Assembly: GCA_016490735.1 (NCBI GenBank)
Contig: JAEMWC010000968.1
Span: 262,665-326,664, forward strand
Length of the DNA: 64,000 nt
DNA from: Pachyseris speciosa
Lineage: Eukaryota > Cnidaria > Anthozoa > Scleractinia > Pachyseridae
Direction: 5' to 3'
Shown: positions 20,917 to 30,646 of the stretch, piece after piece
Layout of the letters: every line of letters begins with the position of its first letter
How positions within the stretch are numbered: the stretch's first letter is position 1
The notes under the pieces: model-generated
What the model saw: the letters and a program-made list of their open reading frames with translations, nothing else
Databases searched by the model: none
Told to the model about the DNA's origin: nothing
Program-made: the position numbers and the translations under genes

Positions 20917-23586
20917 TTACATCTGAAGGATTTCATCTTGAGCTGTTGCTGCTTTCATCTGGGCAAGCTTCTCTTTAGTCATAGGAAGACGTTCCACGAG
21001 GCTGTGGACGATTACTTCCATGTCATCACTTAATTCTTGCTCCGAGGGTGGTTCATCCAAGTAAGCTCTTGAAAGTGTATCTGCAACATACATGTACTTG
21101 CCAGGGACATAGGTGATGTTCACGTCGTACTTCTGAAGTCTGAGAAGCAGCCGTTGGAGCCTTGGATATACTTTGGTCAGCGGCTTCTTGTTAACAGACA
21201 CTAAAGGCTTATGGTCTGACTCCACATCCACTGGCCGCCCATACACATAATGGTTAAATCTCTCGCAGCCAAATACAACTGCAAGAAGTTCCTTCTCTAT
21301 TTGGGCGTAATGCTCCTCCGCTTGGGTGAGGGAACGAGAAGCGTAAGCGATCGGGTGTCCATCTTGGAGGAAACATGCCCCAAGACCAGACTTAGAGGCA
21401 TCCACTTGCAATTTGACTGGTTTGGTGGGGTCATAGAATTTCAGAAGAGGCTGACTAGAGAGGATGTGTTTCAGACGCTCTACTGCTTGAGTATGCTCAT
21501 ATGACCAGATCCACATAGCATCTTTCTTTAGAAGATTTCGCAAGGGCGCAGTAATTTCTGACTGATTAGGAATGAACTGGGAGAAATAATTCACCATCCC
21601 TAAGAACCTCTGCAACTCTTCTTTGCTCTGAGGCAAGGGCAACTGTGTGATAGCACGCACTGTCTCAACATCAGGTTTCAGTCCTGATTCAGAAACAATG
21701 TTTCCCATGTACTTGACTTCACTAACTTTGTATTGCAGCTTTGCAGAGTTGAACTTTACATTTGCTTGTCGAGCTCTTTCCAGAAGCTTAAGCATAGTTT
21801 CATCATGTTCCTTCTCATCTGTAGCTGCAACAATGATGTCATCAAATATGACCTCCACACCATCAATATCTCCAAACAGGGCTTCATTCTTCTTTTGGAA
21901 CACCTCAGGTGCTGAACTTATGCCGAATGGCATACGCTTAAACCGATAGCGGCCGAAGGGGGTATTGAATGTACAGAGGTGGGAACTTTCTTCATCTAAG
22001 GGCACCTGCCAGAAACCATCTTTTTCATCTACAATGGAGAAAACTTTCTTGCCACTGAGGCGACTTGCAATGTCCTCTGCTGTGGGTATCCTGTGGTGCT
22101 CTCGCCGAATAGCCTTGTTGAGATCTCTAGGATCCAAGCACAGTCTCAAAGAACCATCACGCTTTTCAACAATGACTAAGCTGTTAACCCATGGGGTGGG
22201 TCTGTCAACTTTCTGGACAACATCTTTCTCCTCCAACTCTTGAAGTTTTGCTTTAAGTTTCTCAAGTAGGGAATACGGTATTCTTCGAGGCGGGTGAATG
22301 ACGGGCTGAACGGAGTCATCCAGCTCAATGTGGTACTCGCCTTTCATGCAGCCTAACCCACTGAACACATCAGCAAACTTGTCAACAATTTCTTCTTTTG
22401 TGCGAGGGGCCTGGGCAACACTTTCTACTCTTTTCACCAGATTTAATTTTGAGCACGCCGAGAGCCCCAAAATTGGTGGTGAATTAACAGCAGCAACGAA
22501 AAATGGAAGGCTTTCCTTTAATCCTTGAGCCTCACAAGCCAGGGTGACTTTCCCTTCGGGTTTTACCTTGAAATCTCCATACGAAGACAGAACAACACTG
22601 GTATGCATTAAAGGTGGCTTGTTCTGGAGTTCGGAGTAGACGCTGAGTGGCAAAACATTCGCTTCGGCGCCAGTATCCAGCTTGAATTTAACAGACGATC
22701 CACCGACAGTTACGGTGGAGAACCAAGCTGAATCAGTAGCCACACCGGTGACTGTTCCGATAAATAACTCTTCGGTTTGGACTTTGCACTGTCGACCAAT
22801 GGCGCCGTCTTGGCTCGGAGTCACAGTGTGTACTCGAGAATTCTTCTGTGGGCACATCTTAGCGTAGTGATGTTTCCCTTTGCAGATATGACAGTGTCTT
22901 CCAAACGCTGGACACGATCGCGGGTAGTGCTTTGTTCCACAATTCTTGCAGTTAAATTGCTGCAGCTGGCGCGATGTTGTGGCGGGCGCTGGCTTGGTTG
23001 GTTTGTTTCTTGGTTTTACCGCGTGAACGGGGATCTTCTCCGAAGTCTGCACTTCCTTTAGTTGTTTAGCGCTAGCTTCTGCCGCTCTGCAAAGACTCGC
23101 CGCTTTCTCAAGGGTAAGATCAGACGATTCACGAAGCAATCTCTCTTTAAGACGAGTGTCACTTACACCAAATACAATTCGGTCTCGAATCAGGCTATCT
23201 TGCTGGGCGCCAAATTCACATGACTTCGCACGAGTCTTCAATTCGGTGATAAACTGATCGATAGATTCGCCATCTTGTTGTTTACGTTCCCAGAACTTAT
23301 ATCTTTCGAACACAGTGTTCTTTCTCGGATTGAAATAATCTTCAAACTTTTTCTTCAGGTGATCAATCTTGTTGGGATCTTCACCAGTAGCGAATCGGAA
23401 CGTATTGTATATCTCGAGCGCTTCTTCGCCGATTGTGTGCAGCAGAATGGCGCACCGCACCTTTTGATCTTCTTCGATCTTTCCCGACGCCGTCAAATAT
23501 AAGTCAAAGCGTTGCACCCATCTCCTCCAATTCTCGGCAAGATTCCCTTCAAGCACTAGAGCTCCTGGAGGCTTGAAAGCTTCCAT
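20917..23586 (-). CDS. gag-pol: Gypsy Gag-protease-RT-RNase H (889 codons, then TAA)
   Basis: Starts MEAFKPPGALVLEGN at an ATG only four bases past the primer-binding site. Gag covers about 1-260 with two zinc knuckles: C213-x2-C-x3-H-x4-C225 and the classic C232-x2-C-x4-H-x4-C245. Protease has LDTGAEAN (Asp304). RT has VDEKDGFWQ (Asp520), PFGISSAP and FDDI with catalytic Asp582/Asp583; the residue before DD is Phe rather than the common Gln/Ala. RNase H has Asp729, Glu766 and Asp791. The frame stops after EILQM just before the integrase zinc finger, where relatives read through, so the TAA is a disabling change or a regulated stop. Confidence 0.95.
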   Translation of the reverse strand: MEAFKPPGALVLEGNLAENWRRWVQRFDLYLTASGKIEEDQKVRCAILLHTIGEEALEIYNTFRFATGEDPNKIDHLKKKFEDYFNPRKNTVFERYKFWERKQQDGESIDQFITELKTRAKSCEFGAQQDSLIRDRIVFGVSDTRLKERLLRESSDLTLEKAASLCRAAEASAKQLKEVQTSEKIPVHAVKPRNKPTKPAPATTSRQLQQFNCKNCGTKHYPRSCPAFGRHCHICKGKHHYAKMCPQKNSRVHTVTPSQDGAIGRQCKVQTEELFIGTVTGVATDSAWFSTVTVGGSSVKFKLDTGAEANVLPLSVYSELQNKPPLMHTSVVLSSYGDFKVKPEGKVTLACEAQGLKESLPFFVAAVNSPPILGLSACSKLNLVKRVESVAQAPRTKEEIVDKFADVFSGLGCMKGEYHIELDDSVQPVIHPPRRIPYSLLEKLKAKLQELEEKDVVQKVDRPTPWVNSLVIVEKRDGSLRLCLDPRDLNKAIRREHHRIPTAEDIASRLSGKKVFSIVDEKDGFWQVPLDEESSHLCTFNTPFGRYRFKRMPFGISSAPEVFQKKNEALFGDIDGVEVIFDDIIVAATDEKEHDETMLKLLERARQANVKFNSAKLQYKVSEVKYMGNIVSESGLKPDVETVRAITQLPLPQSKEELQRFLGMVNYFSQFIPNQSEITAPLRNLLKKDAMWIWSYEHTQAVERLKHILSSQPLLKFYDPTKPVKLQVDASKSGLGACFLQDGHPIAYASRSLTQAEEHYAQIEKELLAVVFGCERFNHYVYGRPVDVESDHKPLVSVNKKPLTKVYPRLQRLLLRLQKYDVNITYVPGKYMYVADTLSRAYLDEPPSEQELSDDMEVIVHSLVERLPMTKEKLAQMKAATAQDEILQM

Positions 23587-23590
23587 ATTT

Positions 23591-23604
23591 CACTTCTGAC
23601 ACCA
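23591..23604 (-). promoter_or_regulatory. Primer-binding site (tRNA-Leu type)
   Basis: TGGTGTCAGAAGTG directly abuts the 5' LTR. From memory it is complementary to the 3' end of animal tRNA-Leu(CAA), including the CCA. It primes minus-strand synthesis. Confidence 0.8.
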
Positions 23605-23726
23605 TATAATGTTCACTCGCACACAAGCGACATGTTAACAACAACAAGATTTATTGCATAAGCCCAGTTCTACAAGCACGTGGAGGCTATGATAATGTAT
23701 TATAATTATGCAAATTAATCATGACA
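23605..23726 (-). repeat. 5' LTR of the Gypsy element
   Basis: Identical over 122 bases to 19419-19540. Followed on the plus strand by TCCAC (23727-23731), the second copy of the target duplication. Confidence 0.95.
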
Positions 23727-23731
23727 TCCAC

Positions 23732-24995
23732 TAAACGGAGACTTTTTTCTAACGAATTGAAGTTTTGGCTGTGGTCTAACAGCTGTTCCACTGACAATGA
23801 CATGTGATGTCTGCAAAAGCGTTACCTTGGCAACTCCTAAGGAAACTACGGACGTGATTATCGCTTTGTGTAATTGCCTGAGTTGTATTCTCGGGGTAGC
23901 AAAACTGCATTTGAATCGCTGATACAGTACCTCGCTGTAAAATCCTGACAAGCTTAGATGGTTTATTTCTCTCCCAATCGGTGAGATTCTAATGAATATC
24001 TCCGGCGGTACAAATTATGCTCACTTGTGTCGTAACATTTCTTATTTCTCCCCCCTGTCCAGAAAGGCAGTGCTAGCAGTCTATAAGGCTTTATGGAGAT
24101 GGAATTTGAAATCCTGTAATAAAAGATAACAGTTTTTTATACTCATCTCCCCGAATAGAAGTGGCGTTAGTTCAGTTTCTTTTTCCTGTTGTACAATTTT
24201 ACTATATTCTACTTTCTCCGCATAGCGTTTTTCGGGAAAAGGCGCGATCATAACAGTGCGAATTAAGTTGCATGGTAATAAACTGGTTAAAATTTTGAAT
24301 CAGCTGTGGTCAGACGGTTTCATTCAGAGATGCTGCTTGACCTTCCGATAGAGGATTTTCACCATACATGACAAAAAGACACCAGTTATGGAACATATGA
24401 TCCTTCTTCTTTATGCGTGTTCGTTCTCTCACGAAATTCATGTATACATAACCTTTTGCTGCCACCATCATCAATGAATCGTTCCGAGAGAAAGCGTTAA
24501 AGGTAGATGAGAAGAAGTGGCACTTGCATCATCACCAGCTCGTCATAATTGATCAAGTGAAGGCATTTGAAAGTTAAATTAAAATATATTTCGCGATTCA
24601 CACATCCCAATACCCAGGAGCCAATGACGGCTATGAATAGATCGTGATTAAATGTACCGATGCCATATAACGTGACATTTCTGGTTTGGCAACTCATGAT
24701 GGTGTAAGCCATAGTCAGTTGTAATCATTTGTGATTGTTTAGCGCATGCACTAGACCGTCACGAAAAAAAGGGGAACATTGCTGGCAAACAAGATATTTT
24801 GTCTATAATACTGAAACCCAGAGGATTTCGAACAAATTGTAGTATAATTATTAACTGTATATTTGACCAAATGGCTGACTGAACCACTTTGGCCTTTACA
24901 GCATTTGGTGCTAAGAAATTTTTTACAGCTACCAACAAATTAAGACGAGAGCCGCAATTAATCCGCTCATTTGCAGCTCTTAGAGCGACACTATA
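23732..24995. other. Non-coding stretch
   Basis: No gene recognised. Short frames on both strands lack motifs, splice context or a second copy in the window. Confidence 0.5.
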
Positions 24996-24999
24996 TTAA

Positions 25000-25443
25000 A
25001 ATGCACCTAAAGGCAAAAATGTTTCTTTCATAAGATAATTCTTTTGACTTATAGGAAACATACTTTACCGTTTTCACCTCAAAATTCTGCTTTAAATGTG
25101 GTGCACAAGCTATGTAAAGTTAGCATTTGAAACTAGCAGTCATATGGCCCCACGGCCGTGCTGTGAGAGGCATGGGCCTATTCTCGATTTAACGTCACAA
25201 ACTGCTTTGCATTCAAGTTTTCAAAGAGTTTTTGCATTGCAAAACAGTTTGTGACGTAAAATCGAGAATAGGCCCACGCATCTCACTGCACGGCCGTGGG
25301 GCCATATGACTGCTAGTTTTAATCATTTTACATAGCTTGTGTGACAGATAAAAGGAGAATTTCAAGGTGAAAACGGAAAAATATGTTTCCTATAAGTGAA
25401 AGAATTATCTTATCAAAGAAAAAATTTTGCCTTTAGGTGCACT
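25000..25443. mobile_element. 444-bp foldback MITE with TTAA target site
   Basis: TTAA lies on both sides (24996-24999, 25444-25447). The ends read A(A/G)TGCACCTAAAGGCAAAA inverted, and inverted similarity continues inward for about 215 bp on each side, including CCCCACGGCCGTG and ATTCTCGATTT. There is no ORF. TTAA specificity fits piggyBac- or Kolobok-mobilised elements. Confidence 0.85.
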
Positions 25444-25678
25444 TTAACCAACAACATTGCATGCAACTTTACCAGACTCGAATACATTTTACGACCAACA
25501 CGTAAATTTCCATAGAAAAGAAAGCTAAATTGGGTTTGAAAACACGTAATACGTACATGTATCTATTGTACCCAAATTTCTGATTACCAACTAATCGCGC
25601 ATTTCTGGAGCGTCTTCACCATGCATGTCGTTCTTACCGCGATAATGGTGATTGTCACTGAACATAAGAAGCACTTAC

Positions 25679-25750
25679 AGCTCCCGCAGCCTTTTATTGT
25701 GATCAAAAACACCTCTGGGCAGCTTTGTCAACTGGTTTTCACTCAAGAAC
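25679..25750 (-). CDS. Single LRR exon (72 nt)
   Basis: Minus-strand exon with TAG acceptor and GTAAGT donor, 72 nt, with the same split-codon phase as the exon at 1309-1380. Encodes FLSENQLTKLPRGVFDHN and a following RLREL: an intact LRR with no stop. It is similar to the block-L copy 1 exon, consistent with duplication of the locus. Because splice sites and frame are kept, this may be a live exon of an LRR receptor-type gene. Confidence 0.75.
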
Positions 25751-25862
25751 CTACAAACGAACACTGTATTAATTAACCGTTTTCACTTTTTACATTGAAT
25801 GCTTTGGTAATATTGATTAAAGTAATCACAGACATGCGAATTCCAGAGTCCTTATTTGTTAA

Positions 25863-26497
25863 GGTGGTTCCTCTCAATTGCATGGCGCATCCTTACTGCG
25901 CATAATTTATGGCGTCATTTAGCGCGCGCTCGTGCGCGCGTACAATAGAAACATTGCGAATTTGCCTTGACATTGAGCTTTTTCAGCTGAAATTTTCCCT
26001 TTGTCGTCGTGTTGTAAAGAAACGAGCACGGTGACCCCCCTTTTTTATTGGTGTAATGTACTTGTAATAGCCACACGAAAAACATATTTTAAGGAGAAGA
26101 AAAGTTTAATAGTACAAATGGGGTGAAACTCTGCGTTTGGAGCCAGGAAGGAGTTTGAGATGACGACGAAGTGGTCCAATTTCCTCACATTATTTGGAAG
26201 ATCGAGCAATTTGAAATCACAATACTAAAAGAATATAGCCCAGAAAAACAATTAGGCTCTAGTTTTCACTACTATTCATAGTTTTTGGTACATAATAACA
26301 GCTTTCTTCAGTTGTTCATGCTTCGAACATTTCTCGCACAACTCCGTAAAAACACTCAGAAAAAAAGGCATGCAGGGCGAAAACAAGCACGGTGACCCCA
26401 TCTTTTTATTGCATTTTTTCAATGTCCTATGCATGACTATCAATTGTGCCAAGTCTGAAAAAAATCTTAATAGTACATCCTTTTCAGGGGAATTACC
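25863..26497. mobile_element. 635-bp insertion with TTAA target site (GGTGGTTCC ends)
   Basis: TTAA lies on both sides (25859-25862, 26498-26501); block L copy 1 has a single TTTAATG at this point (near 1494), so the empty site is visible. Left end GGTGGTTCC, right end complement GGTAATTCC. Inside are two copies of an AGCACGGTGACCCC segment. There is no transposase. Confidence 0.85.
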
Positions 26498-26894
26498 TTA
26501 AATGATTTTCTCAGTTAAACAACTGTGTAAGTAATCATGGTGCTGGTCCCAGTTAGTTTGCCAAACAACACATATAGAACATAATACATGGTATATGCCC
26601 TTTAAGATATCATCCCTAGTGTATATATTTGGTCGGAAAATGAAAATAGCACGTTTTTTGTGATCGTAATCAAGACCTACGTTTCGCAAAAAGAATGTTA
26701 AATAACACTCTTTTACTTTTCAAGATGGACAGAAGAATAATCTTTGAATTTTGTTCGCGCTAAGTATGCTTTGACAAGTGGCTGCAATTTACTTTAAGTC
26801 AGTTGCCAAACGGAAAATGAATGCGCAATGCTTTCCGATGTAGTATTTCACCGCAACAAGGGAAAGCGAACGCGAGCTGTTCAGGTCTGTTTCC

Positions 26895-27104
26895 TCAGAA
26901 AATCGCTTTTACCAGTTTGTCTTTCTTTCTTATGCCATCGAGATAGCGCCAGACTGATTCGAGCCCGTGCAACTTTCCTATAAAATCATTGTCGGCAAAA
27001 GCAAAGACCGTGGAGAAACTAACCCAGCGCACCATATATAAACCTTCAGTGAAGAGACAACCCGTACACTTCTGGCAAGCGACTGTAGTTCGTATTAAAA
27101 CCAA
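26895..27104 (-). other. Open frame shared by both L blocks (copy 2)
   Basis: Counterpart of 1893-2168: the MVRWVSFSTVFAFADNDF and RYLDGIRKKDKL segments and the final KAIF-stop are kept. There are a few substitutions in 69 codons, some changing residues. No family recognised; it may be non-coding DNA under recent duplication. Confidence 0.25.
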
Positions 27105-27291
27105 GGCCGATGGTTAAAGAAAATGAGAAAGAAATAGTCACTGCAAGCCGACCTCAATTGTTAGCAAGCAAGATCATCTTCTAGGTTATGATCTTCGTTT
27201 GTTTTAGCCAGATGTCTGTCAATCCGAATTTACCAAGCTGGGAAATGGTTTTTCTGTCTTTTGCTCTATAAACCATACAATAAAATAACAT

Positions 27292-27410
27292 TTACTCTCG
27301 TAGCTCTTCCTCGAGAACACCGAGGCTTTCCATCACAGCAATCATGTTCCTCTTCATATTACAGTATTGTTGCAATACGGTGCTAAAATCTTCAGAATCT
27401 TCAACGCTTA
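27292..27410 (-). CDS. Candidate terminal exon, unidentified
   Basis: Minus-strand segment after a possible acceptor (GATTTCAG at 27411-27418), reading SVEDSEDFSTVLQQYCNM, then KRNMIAVMESLGVLEEEL and a stop. It is acidic and helical, like the end of a coiled-coil protein. It lies in the ~300 bp missing from block L copy 1. The DNA just upstream is also open in another frame (VVNNCHLILELLIRYDF), so a frameshifted single exon is an alternative. Function unknown. Confidence 0.35.
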
Positions 27411-27539
27411 CTGAAATCGTATCGAATCAGTAATTCTAGGATCAAGTGGCAATTGTTCACGACGTTCTTCTCAAACTAATTAAAAACTCATAATTTCTAT
27501 TGCCAATAAAAAGCGGCTACATTCATCACTAGCATGAGT

Positions 27540-27640
27540 TTGATACCCGATGAAAACCCAGTTGAAAATTACGCGTGTTTTGGATTAGATATCCAAACCA
27601 AACGTGGTTTTCATCTGGGTTTTCATTGGGTATCAAGATT
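27540..27640. repeat. Foldback repeat with GATGAAAACC arms
   Basis: TTGATACCCGATGAAAACCC on the left and GGGTTTTCATTGGGTATCAA on the right. It is the same hairpin as 2237-2345, with slightly better arms. Confidence 0.65.
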
Positions 27641-27864
27641 CACGCATAAAAACAAAGCAAATTAAACACAAGAGCAGTATTTACTATTAGCTATACAGTG
27701 CTAGTTAATTGTCTTCATTTACAGAAAGTTTTACATAATGATTTGTAAACTTCGTGAGCCAGCAGTTAAGAGATACGGCATCCATTTACGATATTTCACA
27801 ATTTGCAGGATTCGCCTTCAGTACTGACAAGTCATAATCTTTGTAAAGACCACCAGGATATGAT

Positions 27865-28075
27865 CTAAAATCGGTAGTTTCGTCTCTCTTTCCAACTGCC
27901 ATTGTCTAAACATGTTCAAAGCCCATTTGTTGTATGTTGTGGAAGCTGGAGGCAGCGGACGAAAACGACTCGCTCCTTCTTTCAACTCCGCGATTACTGC
28001 ATGTGTCAGCTACAATGAATGACTGCTGACTCGAAACAAATAACTCACAAAATGTATGCAGGCAAAGAGTTGTGC
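27865..28075 (-). pseudogene. Crypton-like N-terminal fragment (copy 2, frameshifted)
   Basis: Same segment as 2690-2945: YNKWALNMFRQW and ERETKLPILDHIL are readable, but one extra base ahead of them breaks the frame that is open in copy 1. The frame then stops after KIMTCQY. The family assignment is tentative, as for copy 1. Confidence 0.4.
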
Positions 28076-28260
28076 ATGAAAATGCAAAAGAATGTATGCG
28101 CTGTTGCCATATTATATTGTATTTTTATGCCTGTTTGAGAAGCCATATCAAAACCTCGTTCTTCGGTTTTCATGAGGGTGTCATCTGTCTCTCGGTGTTG
28201 GGAATCCCTGATGAAACACTCGCACTCGTCTTTACTTGGAGCAACTACAGAATACAGAGC

Positions 28261-28284
28261 GGGGGGGGGGGGGGGGGGGGGGGA
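28261..28284. repeat. Poly-G tract
   Basis: A run of more than 20 G. The paralogous position in block L copy 1 (near 3135-3150) has no G run. Confidence 0.95.
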
Positions 28285-29586
28285 GTGGCGTTGGGGTTTT
28301 CGGTTTTGGCCATTTTTTTAGGTCGGTTTTTTCGGTTTTTGCACCGAAAAACTTCGGTTTTTCGGTTTTTTCGTGTCTGTTACGGTATGCGGTTTATGCT
28401 TTTATTAGCATTCGGTTTTCGGCCAAAATACAAGCGGTTTTTCGGATCTGGGATCCGACTAGTTCAGTTCGGTTTTTCCTAATTGGTTTTAGTTTCTTTT
28501 CGGACGACACCAGTACCGTTTACACCACTGAGTAACCATTTTACAGTCAAAGTATTTCACAGGTGACTGATCGCTACAAGATTTCAATCGAATCTCTGAA
28601 TTCACTTCTAAGCTCCCCAAATTATTGCTTTTTGATGGAGCTTTTAGTAGGATAGCTTTTTGGCCATTTTGCGATTGCAAAATACAGAGAGTAGGAGATA
28701 TGCCTGATTAGGTCCCACGGGCCGCCAAAGTCCGTTTACTAGATACCGGCGATTAAAAAGAAAAACAAAAAAAAGGTAAAAGCAAAGTAACTGTAGCACC
28801 TGCGTCCTAACACGCTTGTTGTGTAGTTTGAAATGAGACCTAATTTAATGAGCCGTTTTCATTTTATGTTAGCCTGTTCCAGGCGTTCAGAATAGTAAAC
28901 GGAGCGCGATAGTACCGGCAGAGAGAGGCGAAAATAAAGCGGCGAAAAATGGAGAAGGGCTTGGGATTGGAGGCAGGAAGGAACGCCTGTAAAACTTTCT
29001 TTAACAAGACGCATATCTGCGTAAGCTTGGGCTTCTTTCCTGGCATATCCAGCTGTAAACGCCAGAAAGTTGTTTTTGTCGATTATTTTACAGCTCTAGC
29101 ATAGTACAAGCTTGTAAGCATTGTATATTCCTGGTCTAAATTTTATCCACTGTCCGTTGTTTACGCCCTGTCTGTAGTCCGCGTTTTACACTGACCAATT
29201 AAGTAATACATTTTAGAAACTAATAAAGGTTTAGCGTGGGTCTACCGCAACCGGTGTGTGCATTTGTGCATGGTTTGAGCGGAGAAGAAATCATAGTGTT
29301 CGTGCTTCACTTTCAAGGACGACGCTTGATATAAATCCACCTTTTTTTTTAACCATGTGCGTGCTCTCTAATCATGCGCATGCGCAGAGACAATAAGAAG
29401 GGACGCATGCGTTTTAGGACTCTGACGGCGATTTGTGACTGAACGCAGAAAAAAAGAACGAAGGGCATTTTTAACCTTGGTCTCCCTTTGGTAAGCACAA
29501 GTAAAAAGCTCTTTCCGGTATACAAGAACCTGATATACCCTCTGATTGGTCAATTTTGACAGTTGCTGTCAACACAAAGCGCGATC

Positions 29587-29770
29587 ATGGCGGATCCGGT
29601 AAAACATCTCACGCAAAGTTCCAAATGGTAGTAAACAACGTGCTGAAGAACTTTCCACACATTGTTTCGCTTTGCGAAGAGCAGGTAGATTGCTTGCAGA
29701 ATCTTGTCGCTGGGAGAGATGTTTTCGCAATCCTCCCAGCGAAGGGTGGAAGTTGTGAAATCGTGTACGG
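29587..29770 (+). pseudogene. RecQ-like helicase N-terminal fragment
   Basis: A start MADPVKHL at 29587 is followed, after a +1 shift, by KFQMVVNNVLKNFPHIVSL, then EEQVDCLQNL and GRDVFAILP. This is the Q-motif/motif I approach of RecQ-family ATPases (..LR..Q..ai..l..g.DvfailPTGfGKS). The Walker A itself is ruined: the codons after LP read AKGGSCEIV. The frame then reaches a stop. RecQ unwinds DNA 3'-5'; this copy cannot. Truncation inside a TIR element suggests the full-length relative carries a helicase gene. Confidence 0.6.
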
Positions 29771-29901
29771 AAATCCCTGAGAGCTCTTTGTCAAAGGAAT
29801 GGAAAAAAGAACTAGAGGAAGAAGACACTCGGATAACTTTGTTTCCTCAGCACTTTACGGTTCAAAATACTCAGCGAGTGTCGCCTATCATTCGAGAATA
29901 A
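29770..29901 (+). pseudogene. Acidic C-terminal-type frame following the helicase fragment
   Basis: In another frame, EIPESSLSKEWKKELEEED and then RITLFPQHFTVQN end at VSPIIRE and a stop. It starts where the helicase similarity fails, so it may be the last part of the same parent gene joined by an internal deletion. That is inference; I do not recognise the segment itself. Confidence 0.3.
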
Positions 29902-30010
29902 TTTTTATTAATTGCGAACGGACTGCATTAGATATATATATATTTATTCGTATCAAACTTTCAAATTAATTTGAATATTGTAATAATCAAACCGTAGCCT
30001 GAGTGTGACC

Positions 30011-30229
30011 TCATTTGAAATATCTCTGATATCTATTGTTGGTCGGTTTATTTCTCACGTGCCTTGAACTGACGCTTCGTGCGGTGTTTGCATCCAAATC
30101 GGCCTCGGAATAACCTGTGACAAGAAGAGCTACCACACTCTGCTGAAAGAAGGCCTTTCCGCGGCTATTTGCAGCTTTGCGAGATCTGAATATCTTTTTC
30201 TTGGGAGCGCGTTCGTTGAAAATTGACAT
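30011..30229 (-). other. Small basic open frame inside the TIR element
   Basis: MSIFNERAPKKKIFRSRKAA followed by about 50 more codons, convergent with the helicase fragment. Lys/Arg-rich at its start, like a DNA-binding or nuclear-targeting tail. No family recognised. Confidence 0.25.
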
Positions 30230-30422
30230 TTGACCTTTTTGTGGTGTTAGGTTGTCAATCAGGTGGTCAAGTAGACGGTAGGACCTTTTTAAAGAAAGTT
30301 TTAAGGGCGTTCCTTCCCGCCTCCCGTCCCAAGCCCGCATCCATTTTTCGCCGCTTTATTTTCGCCTCTGTCTGCCGGTACTATCGCGCTCCGTTTACTA
30401 TCTGAACGCCTGGAACAGGCTA

Positions 30423-30640
30423 ATTTTACGTCCGTTTTGCGACCCCCTGCTATGTCGATACTATTAAATTGCTGGAAGACTATTTGGGATACAGCTCGAA
30501 GCCAAAAGAAGGAAGACTCAATACCACTGCAAATATCTTGAGAGATTTGAACTTGTTTTACAATTTTTATATTCCAGCCATCAGCTGCGAAAGTGAAACT
30601 GACAGAGGAGCTCTAAGACGGCTCCACACTTACAAGAGAG
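30423..30640. other. Unassigned DNA between two mobile elements
   Basis: Once the MITE at 30647-31107 is discounted, a frame on both sides (THLQES-type residues before it, HSLRKTLFAYLMHIHYDT after it, ending at VDLFTQKR and a stop near 31215) would be open across the site. It is too short to identify. Confidence 0.2.
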
Positions 30641-30646
30641 CAAGCA

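Larger units (their letters stand above)
19419..23726 (-). mobile_element. Nearly intact Ty3/Gypsy LTR retrotransposon
   Basis: A 4308-bp element on the minus strand. Identical 122-bp LTRs, the 5-bp target duplication TCCAC (19414-19418 and 23727-23731), a primer-binding site touching the 5' LTR and a purine tract touching the 3' LTR are all visible. One reading frame (Gag, protease, RT, RNase H, integrase) fills the interior, broken once by TAA at 20917-20919. Identical LTRs point to a recent insertion. The very short LTRs and single gag-pol frame resemble Mag-type or related Gypsy lineages; the clade is inference. It inserted into repeat-like DNA. Confidence 0.95.
25671..28830. repeat. Paralogous block L, copy 2
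   Basis: Collinear with 1303-3790. It carries the LRR exon at 25679-25750, the shared open frame, the foldback and the Crypton-like remnant, plus two segments absent from copy 1 (25863-26497 and about 27220-27530). Confidence 0.85.
28870..30422. mobile_element. 1.55-kb TIR transposon relic carrying a RecQ-like helicase fragment
   Basis: Ends TAGCCTGTTCCAGGCGTTCA and its complement, with TIR similarity extending about 140 bp inward (CGGAGCGCGATAGTACCGGC; CGCCGCTTTATTTTCGCC). The target duplication is 9 bp, ATTTTATGT (28861-28869) and ATTTTACGT (30423-30431), one mismatch. No transposase is recognised. Inside are a helicase-like fragment on the plus strand and a small basic frame on the minus strand. 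Probably an internally deleted, non-autonomous copy. Confidence 0.8.

Noticed and set aside
19676..23502. Plus-strand frames inside the Gypsy element
   Set aside because: All are antisense shadows of the gag-pol frame.
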